A stretch of DNA of 64,000 bases, taken from Bacillota bacterium (GTDB lineage: Bacteria > Bacillota > Limnochordia > Darwinibacteriales > DTU012). Of this stretch, positions 46,581 to 54,174 are shown piece after piece. Below the pieces are notes generated by a model. It did not search any database, was not told the DNA's origin, and was given only the letters and a program-made list of their open reading frames with translations. Each line of letters starts with the position of its first letter. Position 1 is the first letter of the stretch. The DNA is taken from positions 20,604-84,603 of the forward strand of contig DURM01000055.1 of the NCBI GenBank assembly GCA_012837335.1. Reading direction: 5' to 3'. A program made the position numbers and the translations under genes.

Positions 46581-47777
46581 ATGTACAGAGAGCAAATTGA
46601 AGCTGCCAAAGCCCATTTTGAGCAGATTCTCACCCAGCAGCTTGCCAGAGTTGAAAAGATGAAGCAGGAGCAGAGCTTCACCGATTACCAACAACTGCCA
46701 AAGATTATCATCGGCGTGGTCGGCGGCGATGGCATCGGTCCATACATCGCAGCCCAGACCCAGAAGGTTTTGGAGCATGTACTGGCTGACGATATCAGCG
46801 CCGGCAAAGTTGAGCTGCGAACCATTGAAGGCTTGACCATCGAAAACCGGATTGCCCAAATGGCCTCAATTCCCGCTGATGTTTTGGAAGAGCTGCGCCA
46901 GTGCCATGTGGTGTTGAAAGGCCCTACCACTACGCCTGATCAGAGCGCCGATATGCCTAATATTGAAAGCGCTAACGTAAGCATGCGGCGCGAGTTTGAC
47001 CTATTTGCCAACATCCGTCCGGTGCGGGTGCCGGAGCTGGGCATTGACTGGATGTTTTTCCGGGAAAATACCGAAGGGGAATATGTCCTCGGCAGCCAAG
47101 GGTTTAATGTAACACCTGATCTAGCCGTAGATTTCAAAGTAACAACTACTCAAGGCTCTGAGCGGATTATCCGCGCTGCTTTTGAATATGCCCGCAAAAA
47201 CGGCAAAAAGCGTGTGACCGTCGTAACTAAAGCTAATGTTGTCAAAACAACCGATGGAAAGTTCCTCAGCGCAGCCAAAAAGATTGCCGCAGAGTATCCG
47301 GAGATCAGCTGCGATGACTGGTACATTGATATTATGACAGCTAAACTAATTGATCCGAGCCGCCGCTCAGACTTCGAAGTGATGGTAATGCCGAACCTAT
47401 ACGGCGATATTCTCACTGACGAAGCAGCCCAGATTCAAGGCGGAGTGGGAACTGCCGGCAGTGCCAACATTGGTACAAAGTACGCCATGTTTGAAGCTAT
47501 TCACGGGTCGGCACCGCGGATGGTTAAGGAAGGCAGAGCTCAGTATGCTGATCCCAGCAGTTTGATTAAAGCAGCTGTAATGATGCTGGAGCACATCGGT
47601 TATGGGGAGAAAGCGGAGCAGCTGCAGATGGCTCTCGATATCTGCAGCCAGTTTGAACGCAAAGTTTATCTCACCGGCCGCAGCGATGGGGCAACTAATG
47701 AGGAGTATACAGATTACATCCTCGCCACTCTGGAAAACCCGCAGCTGGCTGACATCTATCAAAAATATCTTTCATAA
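46581..47777 (+). CDS. Isocitrate/isopropylmalate dehydrogenase family, probable NAD-dependent isocitrate dehydrogenase
   Basis: A 398-residue beta-decarboxylating dehydrogenase. GGDGIGP, RENTEGEYVLGSQG, TVVTKANVVKTTDG (catalytic Lys), and YGDILTDEAAQIQGGVGTAGSANIG are seen. The N-terminal extension of about 45 residues before GGDGIGP is helical. Convergent with a Re-citrate/homocitrate-synthase-type gene, which supports isocitrate (or homoisocitrate) as substrate rather than isopropylmalate. ATG at 46581 follows GGAGGG. Confidence 0.85.
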   Translation: MYREQIEAAKAHFEQILTQQLARVEKMKQEQSFTDYQQLPKIIIGVVGGDGIGPYIAAQTQKVLEHVLADDISAGKVELRTIEGLTIENRIAQMASIPADVLEELRQCHVVLKGPTTTPDQSADMPNIESANVSMRREFDLFANIRPVRVPELGIDWMFFRENTEGEYVLGSQGFNVTPDLAVDFKVTTTQGSERIIRAAFEYARKNGKKRVTVVTKANVVKTTDGKFLSAAKKIAAEYPEISCDDWYIDIMTAKLIDPSRRSDFEVMVMPNLYGDILTDEAAQIQGGVGTAGSANIGTKYAMFEAIHGSAPRMVKEGRAQYADPSSLIKAAVMMLEHIGYGEKAEQLQMALDICSQFERKVYLTGRSDGATNEEYTDYILATLENPQLADIYQKYLS

Positions 47778-47786
47778 ACCGGAATC

Positions 47787-47820
47787 AAAAAGGATCTCAC
47801 CTAAGCGAGATCCTTTTTTC
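47787..47820. terminator. Bidirectional terminator between IDH and citrate-synthase-like genes
   Basis: AAAGGATCTC/GAGATCCTTT stem with an 8-nt loop and T-runs on both sides. Confidence 0.85.
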
Positions 47821-47823
47821 TAT

Positions 47824-49104
47824 CTAGTCAACACGCCGTGGATCCACGGTTAAAATCTGCTCCACTTCTTCCGGATACTTCGCAATAAAGACCAGCTCAT
47901 CATTGGTAAGCGGCTTTTGGTTATGAAGAGCCGCGTACTGGACTAAGCGGAGGATGTCACGCTCATTTTCTAATTCTACGCCGAGCTGGCTGTAAACATG
48001 CTTTAAGCCTTTGATGCCGCCGTACTCGCCGGTGGTAATGATCCGGCCGAGGCGTTTAATCTCCAGCGAGCCGATGCCCAGCTCATCAGGGGAATAGAGT
48101 TCATAGTTCTGGCGATTTTTCAGCATGCCGTCAGCGTGGATTCCCGACTCATGGGCGAAGGCATTGGAACCTACCCCAACTTGGTTGATGGGGATGGGCT
48201 GTCCAAATGCCTGCGCAGCGTAGTTGCAGATTTTCCACGCCTTGGTCAAATCGATTTTGTCATCGAGAACATCCTTACCCTGCATGCCGCGGGATTTCGT
48301 CAGCGCCAAAATCACGGATACCAGATCCGCATTTCCTGCCCGCTCCCCCATTCCATTGACAGTGGTGTTGATATACGCGTCCACTCCGGCATCGAGGGCA
48401 CCCATTGCTCCTTCAACTGAGTTGGCTACGGCATAACCCAAGTCATTGTGGCAGTGAAGTTCGATGGGAATCTGCACAGCTTCGGCAATTCGCTTGACAC
48501 TGTCATAAATCGAAACAGTGTGGTCATAGCCGAGGGTATCACAGTAGCGAATGCGGTCTGCCCCATGCTCTTTAGCCGCCTGGGCAAAGCGGATTAAATA
48601 GTCCTCATCATAGCGCCCATCCTTGTTCAAGGCTTCTGTTCGGGAAGCATCTTCGGCATTGACGCCAATGGACTCAATTCCTAACTCTTTGGCGCACGCA
48701 ACTGCTTCGGTCATCATTTTCAGCACATCTTCGCGGCTGATGCGGCCGCCGAACTTACCATCGGTCATAATCTGGGAAGTAGAAATAGATAGGTTTAAGA
48801 TCTTGATATTCGTATATTTCACTGCCCGCTCCACATCTTCAACACAGGCCCGCACCCAGCCTTCCAAGCGCATATCTCTCATGACGCCTTTTTTCGCCAG
48901 CTCTAAATTGGCATTAATATAATTCCACTCATGCTGAAGCGCAGGAAAACCGATTTCACTCTGGTAAATACCCATTTCTGCCAGGTACACATTGAGCATT
49001 GTTTTCTGCAGTTTGGACAAACCGATAAAAGCAGTCTGCACACCATCCCGGTTAGTAACATCAATAATATAAATCTTGGGTTTTTTCTTGTTCTTTTGAG
49101 TCAC
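47824..49104 (-). CDS. Homocitrate synthase/Re-citrate synthase family protein
   Basis: A 426-residue HMGL-like TIM-barrel enzyme of the DRE-TIM superfamily. DVTNRDGVQTAF is the active-site motif (N rather than the D of DTTLRDG), metal residues lie in ELHCHNDLGYAVANS, and NTTVNGMGERAGNADL follows; the C-terminal part lacks the leucine-binding domain of 2-isopropylmalate synthase. Proteins like this are homocitrate synthases or Re-citrate synthases. The neighbouring IDH makes Re-citrate synthase the favoured inference. GTG at 49104 is chosen, 6 nt after GGAGGG. Its leader has an attenuator-like hairpin. Confidence 0.85.
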   Translation of the reverse strand: MTQKNKKKPKIYIIDVTNRDGVQTAFIGLSKLQKTMLNVYLAEMGIYQSEIGFPALQHEWNYINANLELAKKGVMRDMRLEGWVRACVEDVERAVKYTNIKILNLSISTSQIMTDGKFGGRISREDVLKMMTEAVACAKELGIESIGVNAEDASRTEALNKDGRYDEDYLIRFAQAAKEHGADRIRYCDTLGYDHTVSIYDSVKRIAEAVQIPIELHCHNDLGYAVANSVEGAMGALDAGVDAYINTTVNGMGERAGNADLVSVILALTKSRGMQGKDVLDDKIDLTKAWKICNYAAQAFGQPIPINQVGVGSNAFAHESGIHADGMLKNRQNYELYSPDELGIGSLEIKRLGRIITTGEYGGIKGLKHVYSQLGVELENERDILRLVQYAALHNQKPLTNDELVFIAKYPEEVEQILTVDPRRVD

Positions 49105-49139
49105 ATCCATCCCTCCCGAGAAATAAAACAACCTGATAC

Positions 49140-49171
49140 AAAAAATCCCTCATGCTGGCTGTGATGAGGGT
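49140..49171 (-). terminator. Attenuator-like terminator in the leader of the citrate-synthase-like gene
   Basis: On the minus strand CCCTCAT/ATGAGGG arms with a 10-nt loop followed by ATTTTTTT, placed between the promoter (49211-49239) and the gene start at 49104. About 40 nt of leader precede it, too short for a known large aptamer. Confidence 0.65.
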
Positions 49172-49210
49172 GCGTCAAATCTAGTGCATTCATATAATGT
49201 TAATTCAAGA

Positions 49211-49239
49211 TTATAGCACGCAGGCCAGTAAATGTCAAA
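49211..49239 (-). promoter_or_regulatory. Consensus sigma-A promoter of the citrate-synthase-like gene
   Basis: TTGACA (49234-49239), exactly 17-bp spacer, TATAAT (49211-49216): both boxes match consensus perfectly. Confidence 0.9.
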
Positions 49240-49270
49240 GCGGGTTTTGGCAGATTTTTGCAGAAATAAA

Positions 49271-49296
49271 TGAACTAAAACCCAATATTCTGCGTC
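49271..49296 (+). promoter_or_regulatory. ECF-sigma-type autoregulatory promoter
   Basis: TGAAC (49271-49275), 17-bp spacer, CGTC (49293-49296), the layout of promoters read by SigM/SigX-like ECF factors, immediately upstream of the sigma gene. Confidence 0.65.
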
Positions 49297-49318
49297 TATA
49301 AGGGTGAAGGGGTTGAGA

Positions 49319-49801
49319 ATGATGAGCTTTGATGAAATATACGAGGCATATCTGGACTCGGTCTACAGCTTCCTTAAATTCAAACTCAAAGACGATTTCT
49401 TAATTGAAGAAGTGATTCAGGAAACCTTTCTCGCAGTCTACCGCAGTCTAGACCAATTCCCAGAGGTCAAGTCAGTGAAAGCCTGGATTTTTACAATTGC
49501 GCACCGGAAAATGATCGACCTGCTGCGGCGGCAGAAATACGAGGAAGTTGAACTGGACCAACACATGATTACCAAAGAGCTCGCTACCGACTTGACTCTA
49601 AAAGAAGCTCTCAGTCAGTTGGACCCCACATCCCCAACTATTATTTATGGACTGTATGTTGAGCAGCTGACCTATCAGGAGCTTGCTGAGATCATTGGAA
49701 TTCCAGTTGGAACAGTCAAAAGCAGGGCGTACACCGCCCGGGCTAAGCTGCGCGATTGGTTAAGAGGAGGAGTTAACAATGAAGCAGGAATACTATATTG
49801 A
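49319..49801 (+). CDS. ECF-family RNA polymerase sigma factor
   Basis: A 160-residue sigma-70 family factor with only region 2 (FDEIYEAYLDSVYSFL, EVIQETFLAVYRSL, KAWIFTIAHRKMIDLLRRQ) and region 4 (LTYQELAEIIGIPVGTVKSRAYTARAKL), so ECF type. ATG at 49319 follows GAAGGGG; GTG at 49304 and ATG at 49322 are alternatives. First of four closely packed genes; its end overlaps the next gene by 23 bp, so that gene is the candidate anti-sigma factor. Confidence 0.9.
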   Translation: MMSFDEIYEAYLDSVYSFLKFKLKDDFLIEEVIQETFLAVYRSLDQFPEVKSVKAWIFTIAHRKMIDLLRRQKYEEVELDQHMITKELATDLTLKEALSQLDPTSPTIIYGLYVEQLTYQELAEIIGIPVGTVKSRAYTARAKLRDWLRGGVNNEAGILY

Positions 49802-50147
49802 TCTGGCACTGGCGTATGTCCAGGGCAGATTAACTCCTGAAGAAAAACTGGAAGTGTTTAAACTGATCCAAGATGACGCTGAGTTTCGGGACATACTGCT
49901 TCTTGAGCTGGAACTGGTTAAGTCCCTATCAGGGTTTAAAGCTGCTTCTCCCCGAACTATCAAAGTCCGGACGTACCGAATGGCTTCAGCAGCGAAAACT
50001 CTGTCGCTTGTCTCTAACCCAGCGGATGCTGTTCTCACCCCGATCATTACAGCCAGCTTACCGAAGCTGGCCAGCCAAATTCTAATCAATTACCAAAGGA
50101 GAGTGGCTTATAATGAGTGGTTTACCTTCCCCCAAAGAAATTGCTGA
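49779..50147 (+). CDS. Putative soluble anti-sigma or sigma-associated protein
   Basis: A 122-residue protein beginning inside the sigma gene behind GAGGAGG. The first 60 residues (LALAYVQGRLTPEEKLEVFKLIQDD) resemble the small helical sigma-binding domain found at the N-terminus of anti-sigma factors, including the G-x-L-x-x-E-E pattern, but there is no zinc HxxxCxxC motif and no clear transmembrane helix. Its 3' end overlaps the next gene by 35 bp. Anti-sigma role is inferred from position. Confidence 0.6.
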   Translation: MKQEYYIDLALAYVQGRLTPEEKLEVFKLIQDDAEFRDILLLELELVKSLSGFKAASPRTIKVRTYRMASAAKTLSLVSNPADAVLTPIITASLPKLASQILINYQRRVAYNEWFTFPQRNC

Positions 50148-50367
50148 AATCCTGGACGTTATTGGGCAGAAAGTACCCCGATTCATTACCGAGATGATGT
50201 CAGGACTGTATTCGGAAGAAACAGCGCAAAACATGGGCAAAGCAGTCGGCGCATTCTATCAGCAGTTAATCGAAGCCGGGTTCAAACCTGAAGACGCGCT
50301 GGCAATGACCAAAGATTACCTTAACACCTACAGAACGATGATGGATAATATCAAATTCACTAACTAG
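50113..50367 (+). CDS. Small protein of the sigma operon, unknown function
   Basis: An 84-residue helical protein (PSPKEIAEILDVIGQKVPRF, then YQQLIEAGFKPEDALAMTKDYLNTY). ATG follows AAAGGAGAG within the previous reading frame, 35 bp before that gene ends. No known domain recognised; the EAGF-PEDAL-MTKDYL segment is a compact helical hairpin typical of small partner proteins. Confidence 0.6.
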   Translation: MSGLPSPKEIAEILDVIGQKVPRFITEMMSGLYSEETAQNMGKAVGAFYQQLIEAGFKPEDALAMTKDYLNTYRTMMDNIKFTN

Positions 50368-50372
50368 TCACG

Positions 50373-50591
50373 ATGTTGAAGTCCATCGGTTTAATCGCTC
50401 TAAATACTGTTCGAATTGTTGGCCGCGGTACTGTGCTTGTCCCTAAAGTGTTTTATCAAAGGTCAAAAGCATGCCGGACATTTGCTAAGCAGCTGCGCCA
50501 GCAGGGTATTCCCGAGAATGCGATTCAGGACTTAACAAAATGGTATCGCAGGGCACATAGTTTCAAGCAAAAAAATCCCCCTTGTAACTAA
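50373..50591 (+). CDS. Small basic protein of the sigma operon, unknown function
   Basis: A 72-residue protein with a hydrophobic N-terminal stretch (LIALNTVRIVGRGTVLVP) and a basic helical remainder (QLRQQGIPENAIQDLTKWYRR). The start lies 5 bp after the previous stop with no clear ribosome site, so translation would depend on reinitiation. The TAA stop lies in the loop of the terminator. A weakly membrane-associated partner protein is possible; function unknown. Confidence 0.5.
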   Translation: MLKSIGLIALNTVRIVGRGTVLVPKVFYQRSKACRTFAKQLRQQGIPENAIQDLTKWYRRAHSFKQKNPPCN

Positions 50592-50614
50592 GTCACAAGG
50601 GGGATTTGCTTTTT
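50571..50614. terminator. Strong bidirectional terminator
   Basis: AATCCCCCTTGT/ACAAGGGGGATT 12-bp stem; TTGCTTTTT follows on the plus strand and a U-run on the minus strand. It ends the sigma operon and the rhodopsin-transducer-like gene. Confidence 0.9.
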
Positions 50615-50993
50615 ACAGCGGATGAGCCATTGTTGTCATCAACCCAATTTCTGCCTGGGTAGTATCTAAGCGGCTGTACTGCACAATAATCGGCTGATCA
50701 CTTTCAACCATTGCAGCATAGGGCACACCCTGGGGTATTCCCTCACCCTGATCATTCTTGATCTGATCCAGCCTGATATGGTTAGTGCGCTCCGCTTTGC
50801 ATTCAGCCGTAAAACCGCGCATCGGTTCTGAGTCTTCAAAGTAGAGTGTGATGGTGATCTTCGCATCGTGCTTGCTCGGATTGAGTACACAGATTGCTTC
50901 ATGACTGACATAATGCTCACCGGTTGTAATTTCAGGCCAGTAGCAGTCCGGTATAAACCAAACCTTTGAGCCAGCTTGATAATCCTGTGCCAT
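50613..50993 (-). CDS. Anabaena sensory rhodopsin transducer-like protein (orphan)
   Basis: A 126-residue beta-sandwich protein matching the ASRT family: HYVSHEAICVLNPSKHDAKI, ITLYFEDSEPM, ERTNHIRLDQI, PYAAMVESDQPIIVQYSRLDT and AEIGLMTTMAHP follow the family order throughout. In Anabaena the homologue binds a sensory rhodopsin and DNA; no rhodopsin gene is in this window. It lies 26 bp after the class II aldolase gene on the same strand, so a sugar-linked role is more likely here. Confidence 0.85.
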   Translation of the reverse strand: MAQDYQAGSKVWFIPDCYWPEITTGEHYVSHEAICVLNPSKHDAKITITLYFEDSEPMRGFTAECKAERTNHIRLDQIKNDQGEGIPQGVPYAAMVESDQPIIVQYSRLDTTQAEIGLMTTMAHPL

Positions 50994-51019
50994 CAGCTTC
51001 CCTCCGTTCTCAGTTTCGC

Positions 51020-51745
51020 TTATCTATTTTTATAATACAGCTCGATTAAACCAGAAACTTTTCCAGGTGCACCAGGCATCGGCAGATTGCGGGTTTTCAT
51101 GGTCCGCTCCAAGTTCTGCACATCTTCTTTCGGAAGTTCCTCTGCTCCACCTAACAGTTCAGCAACCAGCAGCGACACTGCAGCTGCTTCCATCATTTCA
51201 AAGAACTCCAAGGCTCTTTCTACTCCCTCGGAGCTGACCACGATAGCACCGTGGTTTTTCATCAAGAAAGCATTGGCATAAGGCAGTTTATCATCGAACG
51301 CTTCAGCCAAGGCATCAGTTAATGGCTCTTCATAAGGAACCGTGAGCATCGGACCCACTTCAATAATCGGCTCCGGCAGGGTCGGTTTTGCCAGCAGATC
51401 GGTGTTGGCAATTGCAAAACCTGTCATCACCGGTGGATGGGCGTGGACAATTCCGGTTACATCAGGACGCTGGGAAAAAATGCGCAGGTGGAATGGAGTT
51501 TCACCGGTAGGTTTGCGTCCCTCTTTGGCGTACAGCACGTTGCCTTCCATATCAATGATGCAGACATCATCAAATGTAACCTTACGCTTTGCGACCTTAG
51601 TCGGTGTAATTAATACTACATTTTCGGCTACCCGATAAGACAGATTGCCGCCGTGAGAAGTGACGTATCCTAATTCCGCTACGCGGACACAGGAATCCAC
51701 TAACTCTTGAATTTGTTCTTTGTACTGCTGTTGTAACTCATGCAT
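51020..51745 (-). CDS. Class II aldolase/adducin family protein, L-fuculose-phosphate aldolase-like
   Basis: A 241-residue zinc aldolase. SHGGNLSYRV opens the family, the zinc ligands are in GIVHAHPP and KNHGAIVVSS, and PTGETPFHLRIF is the substrate-loop segment. Family members cleave phosphorylated deoxysugars (fuculose, rhamnulose) or ribulose phosphates. ATG follows GGAGG. Next to GH106 and mutarotase-type genes in the window, a deoxysugar role is plausible but the substrate is inferred. Confidence 0.85.
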   Translation of the reverse strand: MHELQQQYKEQIQELVDSCVRVAELGYVTSHGGNLSYRVAENVVLITPTKVAKRKVTFDDVCIIDMEGNVLYAKEGRKPTGETPFHLRIFSQRPDVTGIVHAHPPVMTGFAIANTDLLAKPTLPEPIIEVGPMLTVPYEEPLTDALAEAFDDKLPYANAFLMKNHGAIVVSSEGVERALEFFEMMEAAAVSLLVAELLGGAEELPKEDVQNLERTMKTRNLPMPGAPGKVSGLIELYYKNR

Positions 51746-51784
51746 TTAATTTTACCTCCTTCTATCTAATCGGCTAAGGAGAAC

Positions 51785-52561
51785 TTAGTCGATTAAAAAC
51801 ACTACCGCATAATGGGCAAAGAAATCATAGTTTTTGATCGCAGCTAAAATGCGATCCGCAGCTTCCTGACTGATAACTACTCCGGTCTGGGGCTCACCCT
51901 TCACACCAAGGGCTTGGACAACTAATGGCGCGGAGTAAATCAACTTTCCGGGAATAGAAACCCGATCCATCAAATCATCAGACAGCTCTTGGCCGTAGCT
52001 GATTACTCCTTCATGCTGGACAAACTCGTAATCAGCGGCGACACCGCCGTAGATCAGTTCCCCCGATTCCGACCAGATGCGCGGACTCATCCCCCGCTCC
52101 AAGCCAAGGCCGCGGGCATCCACAACCAATCCGGTGTAGACCATCTCATTCACGATGAGATGGGCAAGCATACTCTCCTGCTCCGGATCAAAACGATCCA
52201 CCCGCTCAATATCTAGTGCAGTGGGACCTAAAACCTCGTCGGCGGATATTTTCACTTCTGCGCGCAGGTAACCTTTGGGCGCTTCAAAGATCAGGTTCAT
52301 TTCGGTAAGGTCATCATATACCAATCCCTGATACAGACGGGATAGATTCAAAATCGGCCCCTGCTCGTCGTATGTATAAATCGAAAGGATTGGCGGCACA
52401 GTGTCCATCCGGTTTGGATAGGTAAATTTCAGTTCGTAAGCTGCATCGGTTTCCAACAGAAAATGAAGGGAATCTTCGGCTGCAGCCTGCTGAGCAAACA
52501 AACCTAAGATAAGCAGACAGCAGGCAAGCCAGATTTGGCCTTTACGTGTCACAGTGACCAC
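51785..52561 (-). CDS. Secreted protein resembling diderm LPP20/FlgT-type proteins
   Basis: A 258-residue exported protein with signal peptide (QQAAAED). Its second half carries VYTGLVVDARGLGLERGMSP split here as YTGLVVDARGL and RGMSPRIWSESGELIYGG, then QTGVVISQEAADRIL and a C-terminal AVVFLID. This combination is familiar from periplasmic or outer-membrane-linked proteins of spirochaetes and proteobacteria. Function unknown. GTG or ATG start; ATG at 52561 is used. Confidence 0.6.
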   Translation of the reverse strand: MVTVTRKGQIWLACCLLILGLFAQQAAAEDSLHFLLETDAAYELKFTYPNRMDTVPPILSIYTYDEQGPILNLSRLYQGLVYDDLTEMNLIFEAPKGYLRAEVKISADEVLGPTALDIERVDRFDPEQESMLAHLIVNEMVYTGLVVDARGLGLERGMSPRIWSESGELIYGGVAADYEFVQHEGVISYGQELSDDLMDRVSIPGKLIYSAPLVVQALGVKGEPQTGVVISQEAADRILAAIKNYDFFAHYAVVFLID

Positions 52562-52747
52562 CTCTAATGTTCATTTTTTCCCTTTTCCTGATTTGTTCTG
52601 CATTTTCCAAGCTTTTCCTGCTTGACGATCTCCTGCAGAACTGTTCTTTCCCCGCAGTCCGGCTGGGAGCACACCGGCTGCCTTAATACTACTTTCGAAT
52701 TCTGCAGTTTATAGTTGAGTGCAGCCGGAAGATTTTACCTGGACAGC

Positions 52748-52780
52748 GAAAAAGCATTTTCACAAGCGAAAATGCTTTTC
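52748..52780 (-). terminator. Terminator after the secreted protein at 52786
   Basis: AAAAGCATTTTC/GAAAATGCTTTT stem with T-run on the minus strand, 6 bp after the stop. The rest of 52562-52747 shows no gene. Confidence 0.75.
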
Positions 52781-52785
52781 AACCA

Positions 52786-53577
52786 CTATTCCTGATACCG
52801 ATACAGATGATACCGGAGCAGATCCCCACTGCCAGCCCAAAAGGCTAAAATTCGATGGGGAGCTTCCGCCTCTAAAACAACATTAAACCTGGTCGGAAAA
52901 AACCAGCGCAGGATACCATCATAACCGATCGAAAACACTTCAACCTGATCCGGATCAGCAAGCAGCTCCTGAATTTGCGGTGCTGTGTTTTTTTTCCGCG
53001 CTAAGTCTGAAACCTGCTTATCGGCAAGGACACTTGAGTCAAGGATGTACCGCCCGGTTCCGTTTAAATCTACCAGATTGCCGTGGAAATCAGTGCGGTT
53101 CTGCAGGAGCAGGGACTGAAGGTAGATCCCCAGCACCTCAATTTCGGTTCCCTCTTCCTTAAGATAGATTTCCCGAGTGTCTTGGAGCCGATCGTTCAGA
53201 TAAAAGGCGAGAAAGATCCGATTCTCTTCCGGATCATAGACGGATGAACGGCGGTCAAAGCCAACTCTGGCCACATCCCGCTCTTGAACTACCAGCATCT
53301 CACTCTGAAGCAGCTTCAAATCTTGATCATAGCGCGATTCCATCGTATAGCCGGATCCAGTGGTGGTCACCAAAACTTGGCCGCTTGACTTATCAACCTG
53401 AAACAGCACGTCATAAACGTATTCTTCCTCACCCTGCGGTGTGACAATTGCAATTTGGTACAGCTGTTCTTCTGGCAGCGCGCTGATAATTGATTCAGCT
53501 GCCTCCACCGCCAGAGAACCGGATACCAACAATATGCTGAACAGTAAACATAAAAGCCTTCGTTTAATCAGGACCAT
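52786..53577 (-). CDS. Secreted protein of unknown function
   Basis: A 263-residue exported protein with signal peptide (LLVSGSLAVEAAES). The mature part is strand-rich and contains VDKSSGQVLVTTTGSGYTMESR and a C-terminal aromatic segment (LRWFFPTRFNVVLEAE, FWAGSGDLLRYHLYRY), reminiscent of exported DUF3108-type proteins. No catalytic motif. It stands alone between its terminator and the VOC gene. Confidence 0.55.
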   Translation of the reverse strand: MVLIKRRLLCLLFSILLVSGSLAVEAAESIISALPEEQLYQIAIVTPQGEEEYVYDVLFQVDKSSGQVLVTTTGSGYTMESRYDQDLKLLQSEMLVVQERDVARVGFDRRSSVYDPEENRIFLAFYLNDRLQDTREIYLKEEGTEIEVLGIYLQSLLLQNRTDFHGNLVDLNGTGRYILDSSVLADKQVSDLARKKNTAPQIQELLADPDQVEVFSIGYDGILRWFFPTRFNVVLEAEAPHRILAFWAGSGDLLRYHLYRYQE

Positions 53578-53648
53578 CTCCCATTTTCAGTCTCTCATAA
53601 ATTATATTATTTATTATTATAGTAGTCAAATTGGCAGAGCCTGCCATG

Positions 53649-53683
53649 AGAAAACTCGGTGGTCTTAGCTCCAACCACCGAGC
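53649..53683 (-). terminator. Terminator of the VOC gene
   Basis: CTCGGTGGT/ACCACCGAG perfect 9-bp stem followed by TTTTCTC on the minus strand, 8 bp after the stop. Confidence 0.65.
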
Positions 53684-53690
53684 CATCAGC

Positions 53691-54071
53691 TTACTTCCGC
53701 TCTAAAAGCTCAACTTCATAGTTATCCGGATCGGTCAGGAAGGCCATCTTATTGCCCTTAGCAAAGGCTTCCCGCCAGTTATCGGGCCAGATTTCCAGGC
53801 CTTTCTGCTCTAATTCCTCACAGAACGCAGTTAGATCCGGAACTCCAATCGCAAAGTGAAGCAGATCTTCAGGAACATCCAGTTTGTAATCAGGAGAATA
53901 AGTAAATTCCAAGGTGTGCTCGTTCCCGGGCAGCTCCAAATGAACGATTTGATTGCCTGCTGGCGAACGGTCGTTGCGGCTCTTTACTCTAAAGCCTAAG
54001 TTATCGCAGTACCACTTAATGGACCTTTCAAGATCGCTGACACGAACCCGAGTATGTAAAAACTTGTACAT
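53691..54071 (-). CDS. VOC/glyoxalase I family protein
   Basis: A 126-residue vicinal-oxygen-chelate protein. HTRVRVSDLERSIKWYCDNLGF is the glyoxalase opening with the first metal His, LEFTYSPDY carries the Glu, HFAIGVPDLTAF a second His, and FLTDPDNYEVELLER the last Glu. All four metal positions seem intact, so lactoylglutathione-lyase-like (methylglyoxal) activity is possible. ATG follows AGGAGGCGA. Confidence 0.85.
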   Translation of the reverse strand: MYKFLHTRVRVSDLERSIKWYCDNLGFRVKSRNDRSPAGNQIVHLELPGNEHTLEFTYSPDYKLDVPEDLLHFAIGVPDLTAFCEELEQKGLEIWPDNWREAFAKGNKMAFLTDPDNYEVELLERK

Positions 54072-54137
54072 AACATCGCCTCCTATCCATCATTCTCGTA
54101 TAATCTTATTTTACACTAAACCGCTAAATCCTTTCGC

Positions 54138-54166
54138 TTGCCACCTAAACATTATTCTGGTACAAT
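54138..54166 (+). promoter_or_regulatory. Sigma-A promoter of folT
   Basis: TTGCCA (54138-54143), 17-bp spacer, TACAAT (54161-54166); start predicted near 54173, at the beginning of the riboswitch. Confidence 0.75.
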
Positions 54167-54174
54167 GCAATCAG

